A DNA stretch of 39,899 bases from an uncultured Pelagibacteraceae bacterium (GCA_902592285.1 CACJED010000007.1:1-39899); one strand, 5' to 3'. Positions 18,409 to 28,052 are shown, numbered from the stretch's first letter. Notes: generated by a model from the sequence alone, not told the origin. Numbers and translations are program-made.

Positions 18409-19316
18409 TGTTTAAAGTTTTTGGCTTTTATAAATTTGTAAAGGTTAAATTTTTAAAAAAAAACAAAGTTTTTTTACAGAAGTTCCTTATTTCAAATCAT
18501 ATTAGAGGAACCATAATTGTTGCTAAAGAAGGATTAAATGGCACTATTTCTGGTAGTATCAAAGATATTGATAATACTATCAAAAAACTTAAATTTTTAT
18601 TCTCATTTAAACAATTTGATAGCAGCAACGAGTCTAAATCTAAATTTCAACCATTTCATAAACCCAAAGTTAAGATTAAGAATGAAATAGTTACAATGAA
18701 TTTGACTATCAATTCTAAAGAAAGAGATATGAAAACTCATTTAGATCCAAAAGATTGGAATAAACTAATTAAGCATAAAGATACTCACATAATTGATACT
18801 AGAAAACCTTTTGAGTATAAGGTTGGAACTTTTAAAAAATCGGTAAATCCAAATGTGAATAATTTTAGAGATTTTCCTAAGTATTTGAATAAACTTAAGA
18901 AAAATAAACCTGTAGCAATGTTTTGTACCGGTGGAATACGTTGTGAAAAAACTTCTGTTTATTTAAAGAAAAAAGGATTTAAGAATATTTATCAACTAAA
19001 TGGTGGAATTTTAAACTATCTAAATAAAATTAAGAAAAAAGAAAGTTTGTGGAAAGGTGAGTGTTTTGTTTTTGATAATAGAATTAGTTTAAAACATGGA
19101 TTAAAATTAGGTTCTTATTCTATGTGTAGTGGATGTAGAATTCCTATATCTCCTAAAGATAAAAGATCAAATAAGTATGAAGAAGGAGTTTCTTGTCCAA
19201 ATTGCTATGATAAATTAACAGAAACTCAAAAATCACGTTTTAGAATGAGACAAAGTCAGATATACAAAGCAAAACAATCTGGAAAAAAACATATTTTTCA
19301 AAAAGAATTTAAATAA
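18408..19316 (+). CDS. trhO: tRNA uridine(34) hydroxylase, rhodanese-like
   Basis: TrhO (YceA) hydroxylates U34 of certain tRNAs using molecular oxygen, giving 5-hydroxyuridine. The N-terminal ferredoxin-like domain (about 1-100) contains GTIIVAKEGLNGTISG. The rhodanese domain carries IIDTRKPFEYKVGTF and the active loop MFCTGGIRCEK with Cys173 and Cys179. A C-terminal zinc-type segment has CSGCRIPI and later CPNCYDKL. The 302 residues match the family. It follows the methyltransferase with a one-base overlap. Confidence 0.92.
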   Translation: MFKVFGFYKFVKVKFLKKNKVFLQKFLISNHIRGTIIVAKEGLNGTISGSIKDIDNTIKKLKFLFSFKQFDSSNESKSKFQPFHKPKVKIKNEIVTMNLTINSKERDMKTHLDPKDWNKLIKHKDTHIIDTRKPFEYKVGTFKKSVNPNVNNFRDFPKYLNKLKKNKPVAMFCTGGIRCEKTSVYLKKKGFKNIYQLNGGILNYLNKIKKKESLWKGECFVFDNRISLKHGLKLGSYSMCSGCRIPISPKDKRSNKYEEGVSCPNCYDKLTETQKSRFRMRQSQIYKAKQSGKKHIFQKEFK

Positions 19317-19319
19317 GGA
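19315..19319 (+). promoter_or_regulatory. Ribosome-binding site deciding a TTG start for the MATE gene
   Basis: AAGGA lies five bases before the TTG at 19325. There is no ATG in frame for a long way downstream, and the residues from this TTG match the usual MATE N-terminus. It supports TTG as the true start. The sequence partly overlaps the trhO stop codon. Confidence 0.6.
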
Positions 19320-19324
19320 TAACT

Positions 19325-20695
19325 TTGTCTAAATCAATAAAATTAACTAAAGATCCAATTTGGACTTTATTAAGAAAAGTCACTATACCTGCAAGTGTTG
19401 GCTCATTATTTCAAACTTTTTATAATTTAGTTGATACTTGGTTTGCTGGTAGAATTTCTGCAGAAGCAATCGGGGCCATAGCCAAATCTTTTCCAATTTA
19501 TTTTACTATAATAGCAGTTGGTGTTGGCTTAGGTGCAGCAACAAATGCTTTAATTGGTAATTCAATAGGTGAAAAAAAAGTAAGAGTTGCTTCCATGTAT
19601 ATTGCCCAATCTCTAATTTTTGCTTTAACTGTATCAATACTTGTAACTTTATTTGGTCTGAATGCTTCAAATTATCTATTAGGAGTTATGGGATCTGATG
19701 CTGCAGGTATAGCATTAACAAGAGAGTATTTAGATATCATTTTTTATGGAACTTTTATTGTATTAATTCAAATTTCATTAAACGGAACTTTAAATGCTCA
19801 AGGTGATACAAAAAGTTATCGAAATGTTTTAATATTTAGTTTTTTTCTAAACATCTTTTTAAATCCTCTTTTTATTTGGGGATATGGATTTATTCCTGGT
19901 TTTGGTATAGCTGGACTAGCAATAGCAACAGTAATTTCACAACTAATTGGAACAATTTACCTAGCTTACAAAGTTAATGATTGCAAAATTAGAGAGTATT
20001 TAAAATTGCAATGTTTCATTCCCAAATTTGAATATTTAAAACCACTAACTACACAAGCAGTCCCTGTTATGTTCAGTATGTTATTTATTGGGGTTGGTAT
20101 ATTTAATATTTTATATTTTATTGGCCAGTTTGGTGATCTAGCTACTGCTGGTTATGGTGCTGCATTAAGAGTAGAGCAAGTTTTTTTACTTCCAGTTATA
20201 GGTTTGAACACAGCTGTTCTCTCTATTGGCGGACAAAATTTTGGTGCTAAAGCTTATGATAGAATTAGAGAACTTTATACCAAGGCTTTATTATTTGGTT
20301 CTTCTTTTATGGCCATTGCTGGAATAATAATATTTTTTGGTGCAGAATTTTTTGTCTCTCTATTCACTGACAACCAAGAAGCAGTTGTGAGTGGAGCTAT
20401 TTATTTAAAAATTGCAGCATTGATTGGACCAATTTATCCAGTGTTCTTTATTACTACTGCTGTATTTCAAGCAGTTAAAAAACCTTTATACAGTCTTTAT
20501 TTAAGCATTCTTAGATTAACTGCGTTTCCGTTTTTAAGCTTATGGTACGTAATTAATATCAAGGGTGGTGATTATAAAGATATATTTTATACGATCATGG
20601 CTACAAATTGGGCCATGGGGATTGTTGTTTTAATATTTATTGGTTATTTTCTAAATAATGTATTTAAACAAAATAAATCTCTTTTTAGTTATTAG
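19325..20695 (+). CDS. MATE family efflux transporter
   Basis: An inner-membrane, cation-coupled multidrug or metabolite exporter. The N-terminal DPIWTLLRKVTIPASVGSLF and FYNLVDTWFAGRIS are typical, as are SLNGTLNAQGDTKSYRNVL (about 153-171) and GYGAALRVEQVFLLPVIGLN at the start of the second half. Twelve hydrophobic segments fit into 456 residues. It uses a TTG start with a good upstream ribosome-binding site. Its substrate cannot be read from the sequence. Its last 38 bases overlap the start of the nuclease gene. Confidence 0.9.
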   Translation: MSKSIKLTKDPIWTLLRKVTIPASVGSLFQTFYNLVDTWFAGRISAEAIGAIAKSFPIYFTIIAVGVGLGAATNALIGNSIGEKKVRVASMYIAQSLIFALTVSILVTLFGLNASNYLLGVMGSDAAGIALTREYLDIIFYGTFIVLIQISLNGTLNAQGDTKSYRNVLIFSFFLNIFLNPLFIWGYGFIPGFGIAGLAIATVISQLIGTIYLAYKVNDCKIREYLKLQCFIPKFEYLKPLTTQAVPVMFSMLFIGVGIFNILYFIGQFGDLATAGYGAALRVEQVFLLPVIGLNTAVLSIGGQNFGAKAYDRIRELYTKALLFGSSFMAIAGIIIFFGAEFFVSLFTDNQEAVVSGAIYLKIAALIGPIYPVFFITTAVFQAVKKPLYSLYLSILRLTAFPFLSLWYVINIKGGDYKDIFYTIMATNWAMGIVVLIFIGYFLNNVFKQNKSLFSY

Positions 20696-21137
20696 TATTT
20701 GTCTAATATTTTTTTTCCTTACTTATTATGATGTTAAATCAAGTGAATTAAAAATAATTGATGGTGATACTATTCATTTAAAGGGTGAAAAAATTCGTTT
20801 TAGTGGCATTGATACTCCAGAATTAAAGCAAACATGTATTAAAAATAATGAAGTAATAAAATGTGGTATTCAAGCTAAAAAATTACTTGTGAAAAAGATT
20901 GGAAATAAAAAAATTAATTGTGTAAGAGAAGGTAAAGATCAATACAAAAGAACATTAGCTGAGTGTTTTGTAAATGATTTAAGTTTATCAAGTTATCTAG
21001 TTAAAAGTGGATACGCATTTGCATATAGAAAATATTCTAAGAAATTTATCATAGATGAAGATTTTGCAAGATCGAATAATTTAGGTATGTGGTCTATGAA
21101 ATTTGAATATCCTTGGGATTGGAGAAAAAAAAATTAG
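20658..21137 (+). CDS. Secreted thermonuclease-like (SNase-fold) protein
   Basis: A staphylococcal-nuclease-fold protein with an N-terminal hydrophobic signal or anchor (about 8-22). The catalytic pattern is retained: IIDGDTIHLKGEKIRFSGID with Arg47, TPELKQ with Glu55, and DQYKRTLAECF with Arg98. It is probably exported, where it could degrade nucleic acids and yield phosphate and nucleosides. The 159 residues are a single domain. The start ATG lies inside the MATE gene, and later starts would destroy the signal segment. Its last four bases overlap the end of the converging permease gene. Confidence 0.82.
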   Translation: MYLNKINLFLVISICLIFFFLTYYDVKSSELKIIDGDTIHLKGEKIRFSGIDTPELKQTCIKNNEVIKCGIQAKKLLVKKIGNKKINCVREGKDQYKRTLAECFVNDLSLSSYLVKSGYAFAYRKYSKKFIIDEDFARSNNLGMWSMKFEYPWDWRKKN

Positions 21138-21865
21138 TCTTTTTGTAATTTTTTTTCCAATTTTCTTACCATATAGGAAACAATTAATATTAAAACTAAG
21201 TATTCTAAAATTAAAAACGTATAAATTTCTAATGGCCGATAAGTTGTTACAACTAGTTCATTAGCTTTTCTAGTTAAGTCACCAATACCTATAATTGAAA
21301 CTAATGAAGACATCTTTAAAACATACACAAATTGGTTTCCTATAGCGGGTAAAATATTTTTAATAGCTTGAGGAAGAATGATTAATCTTAATTTTCTAAA
21401 AAAATTTAATCCTAAAGAGCTTCCAGCTTCCCATTGAGATTTTCTAATTGAATTTATTCCAGCTCTAAATATTTCAGCTTGAAAAGCGCTCTCACTGATT
21501 GATAAAGCAATGATACCAGATACAAATGGACTAAAACTTATACCTGTCATTATTGGTAAACCATAATAGATCCATAAAATTAGAACTAATAAAGGTATTG
21601 CTCTTACTATTTCCACATAACCAATATTAAGATAAGTCAAAAATTTATTCTTAGCTAAAGAAGGAATTGCAACTACTAGCCCTAAAAATATAGAAATGAT
21701 TATTGAAACTACAGAAATAAAAATAGTTGTAGTTAAACCACTTAATAAAAATTTTAAATTGGTTAATCCTTCCATATTATTGGGAGACAAAATCAACCAA
21801 TTTAGTTCACTTTTACCGCATGAGTTTAAAGGTAAAATTAAAAGTAAAAAAAATAAAATTCTCAC
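21134..21865 (-). CDS. Polar amino acid ABC transporter permease (HisM type)
   Basis: An inner-membrane subunit of an ABC importer of the HisM/GlnP family. The region GLTTTIFISVVSIIISIFLGL is the first helix. YVEIVRAIPLLVLILWIYYGL and the EAA-loop block FRAGINSIRKSQWEAGSSLGL (with IILPQAIKNILPAIGNQ) are diagnostic. The first 30 residues are unusual: MRILFFLLLILPLNSCGKSE looks like a lipoprotein signal with a lipobox LNSC (Cys16). A later start at Met31 would give a conventional permease. It follows the solute-binding gene by 40 bases. No ATPase gene lies in the window. Confidence 0.88.
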   Translation of the reverse strand: MRILFFLLLILPLNSCGKSELNWLILSPNNMEGLTNLKFLLSGLTTTIFISVVSIIISIFLGLVVAIPSLAKNKFLTYLNIGYVEIVRAIPLLVLILWIYYGLPIMTGISFSPFVSGIIALSISESAFQAEIFRAGINSIRKSQWEAGSSLGLNFFRKLRLIILPQAIKNILPAIGNQFVYVLKMSSLVSIIGIGDLTRKANELVVTTYRPLEIYTFLILEYLVLILIVSYMVRKLEKKLQKD

Positions 21866-21905
21866 TTTTAAAGTTATAAAGAATTAAGAATTAATTACTA
21901 ATTGA

Positions 21906-22673
21906 TTATAAACTTTTTAAATTATATTTAGCTAATAAGTTAGAGAAGAAACCTGATGATTTTTTCTTTTTAATCCAATCATTAACATAACTATTCCATT
22001 TTTCGTCACCTTTTGGAACCATCATAGCTAAAAAGGCTGGATTTTTTTCTCCATCAGGAACTATTGCTAATTGAGGATATTTAATTACTAATTTATTGGC
22101 TTCAGTTGAACTTGTTATATTACCATCAGCCCTTCCAGCTAAAACTTCCTGAAAATCTCTAGCAGGAGCTTCTACTGAATTTAATTTTGATTTTGGAAAA
22201 AATTCTTTTGCCTTTTCTTCTTGTGATGTACCAAGTGTAGTCGCAATAGTTACATTTGAATTATTAAGTGAGTCCCATGTTGAGAATTTTTTTAAATTTT
22301 TCTTAAGCACCAGTGGAACAGTTCCATATTTATAATATGTATCTGTAAAACCTGCCACCTCAGCTCTTTTAGGAGTTTTTGTTACACTTGTTGATATATC
22401 ATATCTTTCTGAAGTAATACCTGAAACAATTGTTTTCCATTCAGCAGGCACAAACTCTACTTTTACTCCCATGTCTTTTGCCAGTTCATTCATTACATCA
22501 ATATCAAATCCTTTATATTTATTAGTAGCTGGATCTTTCATTGACATTGGATCCCAATCACCAGTTGTTCCAACTTTTAAAATACCTGAGGATAGAATTT
22601 TATCTAAATTAGACTCTGCATTTAATGAAAATGGTAAAAGAGCAAATATTGCTATAAGAAATAATTTTTTCAT
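21906..22673 (-). CDS. Periplasmic amino acid-binding protein (SBP family 3)
   Basis: A periplasmic binding protein with a clear signal peptide (residues 1-19, cleavage after SLNA). The mature protein opens with [18 protein letters not shown], followed by [27 protein letters not shown] and [20 protein letters not shown], typical of SBP family 3. This same fold and opening also occur in periplasmic cyclohexadienyl dehydratase (PheC), so an enzyme cannot be excluded. The permease 40 bases downstream makes transport the better reading. It lies 35 bases after soxG and may be co-transcribed with the sarcosine oxidase genes. Confidence 0.85.
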   Translation of the reverse strand: MKKLFLIAIFALLPFSLNAESNLDKILSSGILKVGTTGDWDPMSMKDPATNKYKGFDIDVMNELAKDMGVKVEFVPAEWKTIVSGITSERYDISTSVTKTPKRAEVAGFTDTYYKYGTVPLVLKKNLKKFSTWDSLNNSNVTIATTLGTSQEEKAKEFFPKSKLNSVEAPARDFQEVLAGRADGNITSSTEANKLVIKYPQLAIVPDGEKNPAFLAMMVPKGDEKWNSYVNDWIKKKKSSGFFSNLLAKYNLKSL

Positions 22674-22708
22674 TATTGCTTTTAACTTATAAAGAAATTT
22701 TAATGAAA

Positions 22709-23272
22709 CTATAATCTTGACGCACTATCATTCATCCATGAGAATAAATGTTGAGAAAATGAACGTCTGACAAAAAGATTCACCTCATTTTTGTTTTGAT
22801 TATGAATAATTACATCAATTTTAGCAAGTATCGTCTGAGTAACTGAACCTTTTTTAGCTCTAAAAACATTAAAATTAAAAGGAGATCCAGTCTCAAATAA
22901 GTCAAAAATTTTATCCCCTTTAATATTAATCAAAACAAATTGATCAGTAACATTTGTCACAGCTCCTAGATTTGTTTTATAAATATTCTTATTAAGTAAA
23001 TTTTCAGTGTCATAATCGTTATTATCTGGATTGGAAATTTCATTAGAATAAATCATCCATTCATCTGGACTAAGCCAAAGAGCTGACAATTTTTCACTTT
23101 TGGATGACGTGTTAGCTTCAGTAGGCAATAACAAATTTAATGATTTACCAATTGCAGATAAAAATTCTCTTTTTTTACCTCTTATAATTAATTTCATAAC
23201 AGGTTTAATCTCTCTCATTTGTAAGCCTGAATAGGATTTTTCTTCATTTATTACACTTGCATAATTAAGCAT
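22709..23272 (-). CDS. soxG: Sarcosine oxidase gamma subunit
   Basis: SoxG is a small structural subunit of heterotetrameric sarcosine oxidase. The 187-residue protein has the family pattern of [12 protein letters not shown] followed by [15 protein letters not shown], then [20 protein letters not shown] and a C-terminal [18 protein letters not shown]. Its ATG overlaps the end of soxA by eight bases. It closes the soxB-soxD-soxA-soxG order typical of this complex. Confidence 0.9.
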   Translation of the reverse strand: MLNYASVINEEKSYSGLQMREIKPVMKLIIRGKKREFLSAIGKSLNLLLPTEANTSSKSEKLSALWLSPDEWMIYSNEISNPDNNDYDTENLLNKNIYKTNLGAVTNVTDQFVLINIKGDKIFDLFETGSPFNFNVFRAKKGSVTQTILAKIDVIIHNQNKNEVNLFVRRSFSQHLFSWMNDSASRL

Positions 23273-26270
23273 TTAATCTTTTATTCTCCTTGTCTAAAAA
23301 AACTGGATCAGCAACAGTTATATTAATTTTTTTATTTTCCATTGGAATAATTAATTTTTGACCCAACATTTTTTTTCCACCTCTTACAACTCCAAGAGCA
23401 ATAGATTTTTTTAAGTTTGGACTATAATAACTTGATGTAACATGACCTAACATTTCAACAGGTGATTTATTAATATCAGCTACAATTTGAGCACCTTCTT
23501 CCAAAACTTCATCAGGATCCTCCGTAAGTAGACCAACTAATTGTTTTCTATCCTCTCTTATTGTGTCAGATCTGTACAAAGATCTTTTTCCTATGAAATC
23601 GTATTTCTTTTTACTTACTATCCAATCCATTTGTAAATCAATTGGTGTCATAGTTGCATCAGTGTCTTGACCTACTATAATAAATCCTTTTTCAGCTCTC
23701 AATAAATGCATGGTTTCAGTACCATATGGAGTAATATTAAATTCTTTTCCTATTTCCATGCATCTTTCCCATACTGATTTACCATAACTAGCTTGAACAT
23801 TAATTTCGTAACTATGCTCCCCTGTAAAACTTATTCTCATGACTCTGCATTTAATTTTTCCAATTTTTGCATTTTTAAAACTCATGTGTGGAAAACTTTC
23901 ATTAGAGAAATTAAGATCAGGAATTACTTTTGAAACAATCTGTTTACTATTTGGTCCACAAACACTAACTGTTGCATAATGGTCGGTTACAGATGTTAGA
24001 TAAACATCTAATTCAGGCCATTCAGTTTGCAGATAATCTTCTAATTTACCTAGAACAGTTGCAGCTCCACCCGTAGTTGTTGTCATTATATAGTGATTCT
24101 CAGCTAATCTAGTTGTAACGCCATCATCATATACCATTCCATCTTCATTAAGCATTAATCCATATCTACATTTTCCAATAGCCAATTTAGACCATGCATT
24201 AGTATAAACCCTATTTAAGAACTCAGACGCATCAGTGCCTTGAATATCAATTTTACCTAATGTTGAGGCATCTAATATACCAGCACTATCCCTAGCTGCT
24301 TTGCTCTCTCTTTGAACTGCATCATGCATACTTTCACCACTCTTTGGATAGTACCATGCTCTTTTCCACTGTCCGACATTTTCAAATTCAGCTTTATTTC
24401 GAACATGCCAATCATGAATTGGAGTTTTTCTAAATGTATCAAAATACTCTCCTACATTTCTTCCAACTATTGTTCCAAATGTAAGAGGAGTGTAGGGTGG
24501 TCTAAATGTTGTAGTACCAAGTTCACCCATTTTAGATCCAGTTGTTTCAGAGATAATTCCTAAAGCATGCATATTACCTAGCTTTCCCTGATCAGTTCCC
24601 ATACCAGTAGTTGTGTATCTCTTTACATGCTCAATAGATCTAAATCCTTCTCTTAAAGCTAGTTTAATATCTTTTGCTGTAGCATCATTTTGGAAATCAA
24701 CAAAAGGCATTGTTTTTCCAATATTTTTATCTGAAGGAAGCAACCAAATATTTCTTTTTGATTTATTAAATGAAGAATGAGCTTGAAAATTTTCAAAATC
24801 TGTTTTTTTTATACTTAAAAATTGTTTTATGTTTTTAGGGACACTTAATAATATTTCGTCTATTGTAAAATCACCATTACATGAACCTATACTAATTTGA
24901 TCAGAAGAATATTTATTTGGAATAAAAACTTGATCTTCTTCTCTAAATTTTAATTTTCCGCCAGATTGTGTAAAAAGATGTACTGCTGGGGTCCATCCTC
25001 CAGAAATTCCAAGACAGTCACAGTTAATAGATATCTTAGAACCTATTGCTTTTTGTCCATCCTTAGAAAGTTGCATAATTGTGACTTTGTTTATTCTTTT
25101 GTAACCTGAAGTATTAACTACAGTATATCCTTTATAAACTTTAATTTTATTATTTTCAGTCTCTTTAATCAATTTTGAGTCAACTTCTTCTCTATTATCT
25201 ATAATAGCCTCAACATTTATACCTTTTGAGTTTAAACTTATTGCTGTTTCATAAACACTGTCATTATTAGTAAATAGAACATTCTTTTTGCCACATGCTA
25301 CTCCATATAAATTTGCATATTTATTTATAGCTGAAGAAAGTAAAATACCTGGACGATCATTGTTATCAAAAATTAATGGTCTTTCTAATGATCCAGTGGC
25401 ATTAATAACTTTTTTTGATCGGATTTTTAATAATCTTTGACGAATTTTATTATTTCTTTGATTAAACGGAAGATGATCCAATAAATCTTCACGAGCTAAT
25501 AAAAAATTATATCCATGAAATGCAGCTACACTTGTTCTTGTTTTAATTTCTAAATTTTCAATTTTTTTAATTTCATTTATTTCTTTATCTAACCAAGAAC
25601 TTGAAATTTGATTATTGATTTTAAAATACTCGGAATTCTGATAAATCGTTGAACCACCTAAATAAGGTTTTTCATCAACAAGAACAGTTTTGAAACCATT
25701 TTTTGCAGCTATTTTTGCTGCTATAATTCCTGAAATACCTGCGCCAATAACCAATACATCACAATGAATATATCTATGTTCATAAATATCTGGATCAGGT
25801 TCAGTGGGAGATTTACCAAGCCCTGCAGATTTTCTTATGAAATATTCATATTTTTTCCAAAAACTCGCTGGCCACATAAAAGTTTTATAATAGAAACCGG
25901 CAGGCAAAATTGGGCTTAAGAAATTATTTATCCCTCCTATATCAAAATTTACACTTGGCCAACAATTTTGACTTGAAGCTTCAAGACCCTCATAAATTTC
26001 TACTTCTGTAGCTCTTACATTTGGTTCTGTTCTTGATGTATTTTTATGTAGTTGAACTATTGCATTAGGTTCTTCTGAGCCTGCAGTCATTATTCCACGA
26101 GGTCTATGATATTTAAAGCTTCTTCCAACCAAATGAATATCATTTGCTAAGAGGGCAGAGGCTAAAGTATCTCCTTTGTATCCATGATAAGTTTTTCCAT
26201 TAAATTTGAAGTAAATCTTATATGTTTCATCAACAAACTTACTTGATTTAACTCTTAAATTTTTTGTCAT
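23265..26270 (-). CDS. soxA: Sarcosine oxidase alpha subunit
   Basis: SoxA is the large subunit of the enzyme that oxidatively demethylates sarcosine to glycine, passing the C1 unit to tetrahydrofolate. Residues of about 15-100 form the ferredoxin-like domain (YKGDTLASALLANDIHLVGRS). The dinucleotide-binding motif VLVIGAGISGIIAAKIAAKN lies at about 173-192. The last 400 residues are a GcvT-like aminomethyltransferase and folate domain (DAVQRESKAARDSAGILDAS, RAEKGFIIVGQDTDATMTP). At 1001 residues it is full length. It starts three bases after soxD. In SAR11-type cells this enzyme supports use of glycine betaine-derived methylated amines. Confidence 0.96.
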   Translation of the reverse strand: MTKNLRVKSSKFVDETYKIYFKFNGKTYHGYKGDTLASALLANDIHLVGRSFKYHRPRGIMTAGSEEPNAIVQLHKNTSRTEPNVRATEVEIYEGLEASSQNCWPSVNFDIGGINNFLSPILPAGFYYKTFMWPASFWKKYEYFIRKSAGLGKSPTEPDPDIYEHRYIHCDVLVIGAGISGIIAAKIAAKNGFKTVLVDEKPYLGGSTIYQNSEYFKINNQISSSWLDKEINEIKKIENLEIKTRTSVAAFHGYNFLLAREDLLDHLPFNQRNNKIRQRLLKIRSKKVINATGSLERPLIFDNNDRPGILLSSAINKYANLYGVACGKKNVLFTNNDSVYETAISLNSKGINVEAIIDNREEVDSKLIKETENNKIKVYKGYTVVNTSGYKRINKVTIMQLSKDGQKAIGSKISINCDCLGISGGWTPAVHLFTQSGGKLKFREEDQVFIPNKYSSDQISIGSCNGDFTIDEILLSVPKNIKQFLSIKKTDFENFQAHSSFNKSKRNIWLLPSDKNIGKTMPFVDFQNDATAKDIKLALREGFRSIEHVKRYTTTGMGTDQGKLGNMHALGIISETTGSKMGELGTTTFRPPYTPLTFGTIVGRNVGEYFDTFRKTPIHDWHVRNKAEFENVGQWKRAWYYPKSGESMHDAVQRESKAARDSAGILDASTLGKIDIQGTDASEFLNRVYTNAWSKLAIGKCRYGLMLNEDGMVYDDGVTTRLAENHYIMTTTTGGAATVLGKLEDYLQTEWPELDVYLTSVTDHYATVSVCGPNSKQIVSKVIPDLNFSNESFPHMSFKNAKIGKIKCRVMRISFTGEHSYEINVQASYGKSVWERCMEIGKEFNITPYGTETMHLLRAEKGFIIVGQDTDATMTPIDLQMDWIVSKKKYDFIGKRSLYRSDTIREDRKQLVGLLTEDPDEVLEEGAQIVADINKSPVEMLGHVTSSYYSPNLKKSIALGVVRGGKKMLGQKLIIPMENKKINITVADPVFLDKENKRLNA

Positions 26271-26273
26271 TAT

Positions 26274-26549
26274 CTAATTAGTTGGAGGTTTTTCACCCAT
26301 TTTATAAACTGCTTTAATAACATCATTAGATGTATCTCTTGCAACGTTAAACCACTTTCTACATCCATGTATATGTATCCACCTTTCAAATTGAATCCCT
26401 TTGATATTTTTTCTCATAAAAAGATATTCTGCCCACTGATCATCACTTAATTCAGTTGGTTGTTTAGGTCTAACTATGTGAGCTTCTCCACCTGCTTTGA
26501 ATTCACTTTGCTCTCTTTCACCACAATAGGGACAATTAATTAAAAACAT
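26274..26549 (-). CDS. soxD: Sarcosine oxidase delta subunit
   Basis: SoxD is the small zinc-binding subunit. The CPYCGERE motif supplies Cys6 and Cys9. RWIHIHGCRKWFNVARDT near residues 56-73 supplies His59 and Cys63. The 91 residues are typical. The start overlaps the soxB stop by one base (TAATG), and soxA follows after three bases. Confidence 0.95.
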   Translation of the reverse strand: MFLINCPYCGEREQSEFKAGGEAHIVRPKQPTELSDDQWAEYLFMRKNIKGIQFERWIHIHGCRKWFNVARDTSNDVIKAVYKMGEKPPTN

Positions 26550-27802
26550 TAGTGTGCCACAGCAGCTGCACCATGTTCATCTACTAGATCACCACTCACA
26601 AATCTGTTCAAACTAAACGCTGCATTTAGTTTATGCGGTTCATCATTAGCGATAGTATGCGCAAATAAATCTCCAGAACCAGGTGTTGCTTTAAATCCAC
26701 CTGTTCCCCAACCACAATTAAAATATAATCCTTTAATTGTCGTTTTACTTATTATTGGACTTGCATCTGGACAAATGTCAACTATACCTCCCCATTGTCT
26801 TAACATTCTCATTCGGCTAAATATAGGATATAATTCTAAGATTGCATTTAATGTTCCCTCAACAATATCATGACTACCTTTTTGTGAATAAGAAATATAA
26901 TCATCTGTGCCAGCACCAATAACCAATTCACCTTTATCAGATTGACTTATGTAAGCATGTACTGCATTTGACATTACAACAGTATCAATAACAGGCTTTA
27001 CAGGTTCTGACACTAAAGCTTGTAGTGGTTTACTTTCCAAAGGTAATTTTAAACCAGCCATATTAGCTATTACACTTGAATGTCCAGCTGCAACAACGCC
27101 AATTTTTTTTGTTTTTATAAAACCTTTTGTTGTTTCAATACCTTCAACACTGTCACCATTTCTTTTTATCCCTCTAACTTCACAATTTTGAATAATATCA
27201 ACTCCCATTTCATCAGCTCCTCTAGCATAACCCCAGGCAACAGCATCATGACGAGCTGTACCAGCTCTTTTTTGTAAAGTTCCACCTAATACTGGATAAC
27301 GAATATTTGGAGAAGTATTAATAATTGGGCAAAATTTTTTAACCTCTTCAGTATTTAAATAAACTGCATCTATTCCATTGAGTCTGTTAGCATGAGTTCT
27401 TCTTTTTAAGTCTCTAACGTCTTGAAGGTTATGAGCTAAATTCATTACACCTCTTTGACTAAACATAACGTTATAATTCAATTCCTGAGACAAACCCTCC
27501 CAAATTTTTAGAGCATGATCATAAAGTCCGGCGCTAGCATCCCATAAATAATTTGATCTTATAATAGTTGTGTTTCTTCCAGTATTGCCCCCACCAATCC
27601 AACCTTTCTCGACAACAGCAATGTTTTTAACATTATGTTTTTTAGCAAGGTAGTATGCGGTAGCTAAACCATGACCACCACCACCAACTATAACAGCATC
27701 ATATTCTTTTTTGGGCTCTGGATCTTTCCATGCTTTCTCCCAGTTTTCATGATATGAAAAAGCATTTTTAATAAGTGAAAATATTGAGTATTTTTTTTTC
27801 AT
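26549..27802 (-). CDS. soxB: Sarcosine oxidase beta subunit
   Basis: SoxB is the FAD-containing catalytic subunit that oxidises sarcosine. The FAD motif [20 protein letters not shown] lies at about 36-55. [17 protein letters not shown] follows. [18 protein letters not shown] contains His185, in the region where the covalently held FMN is attached in characterised enzymes. The C-terminal [17 protein letters not shown] binds the flavin phosphate. The length, 417 residues, is normal. It is the first gene of the operon, and a 16-base perfect palindrome lies 26 bases before its start. Confidence 0.96.
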   Translation of the reverse strand: MKKKYSIFSLIKNAFSYHENWEKAWKDPEPKKEYDAVIVGGGGHGLATAYYLAKKHNVKNIAVVEKGWIGGGNTGRNTTIIRSNYLWDASAGLYDHALKIWEGLSQELNYNVMFSQRGVMNLAHNLQDVRDLKRRTHANRLNGIDAVYLNTEEVKKFCPIINTSPNIRYPVLGGTLQKRAGTARHDAVAWGYARGADEMGVDIIQNCEVRGIKRNGDSVEGIETTKGFIKTKKIGVVAAGHSSVIANMAGLKLPLESKPLQALVSEPVKPVIDTVVMSNAVHAYISQSDKGELVIGAGTDDYISYSQKGSHDIVEGTLNAILELYPIFSRMRMLRQWGGIVDICPDASPIISKTTIKGLYFNCGWGTGGFKATPGSGDLFAHTIANDEPHKLNAAFSLNRFVSGDLVDEHGAAAVAH

Positions 27803-27828
27803 AGTTTTCTGAATAATTACTTTATAAA

Positions 27829-27844
27829 TATTGAATATTCAATA
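27829..27844. promoter_or_regulatory. 16-base perfect palindrome upstream of soxB
   Basis: TATTGAATATTCAATA reads the same on both strands. It lies 26 bases before the soxB start and 21 bases before the tRNA-Ser, between divergently read units. The position and symmetry fit a dimeric repressor operator for the sox operon. A chance palindrome is also possible in such AT-rich DNA. Confidence 0.35.
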
Positions 27845-27865
27845 CAATCTAATGTACCAAAATAA

Positions 27866-27957
27866 GGAAGAGTGGGTGAGAGGCTGAAACCAGTCGTTTG
27901 CTAAATGACCGTGCGAGGAAACTTGTACCGAGGGTTCGAATCCCTCCTCTTCCGCCA
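27866..27957 (+). tRNA. serT-like: tRNA-Ser(GCU)
   Basis: The acceptor strands GGAAGAG (27866-27872) and CTCTTCC (27947-27953) pair fully, followed by G and an encoded CCA at 27955-27957. The anticodon stem GTCGT/ATGAC closes a loop TTGCTAA, giving anticodon GCU at 27900-27902. The T arm GAGGG-TTCGAAT-CCCTC is canonical. The long variable arm between 27910 and 27929 (GTGCGAGGAAACTTGTAC) is as expected for a class II serine tRNA. It decodes AGC and AGU. The region 27958-28052 after it shows no further gene. Confidence 0.96.
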
Positions 27958-28052
27958 TCAAATTATTATATCAATGACCCTCATTATTAAAATTGGCATT
28001 TTACAAAGATTAAAAAGTCGATTTTAAATTTCAAAATGATACAACAATTCAC

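Noticed and set aside
24312..24563. Cys/Ser-rich plus-strand frame inside soxA
   Set aside because: Antisense to the strongly conserved folate domain of soxA; the composition is what reverse reading of that domain gives.
27990..28052. TTGGCA at about 27995 as a -35 box for the phosphonate genes
   Set aside because: No acceptable -10 box stands 16-18 bases downstream; in such AT-rich sequence the match carries little weight.
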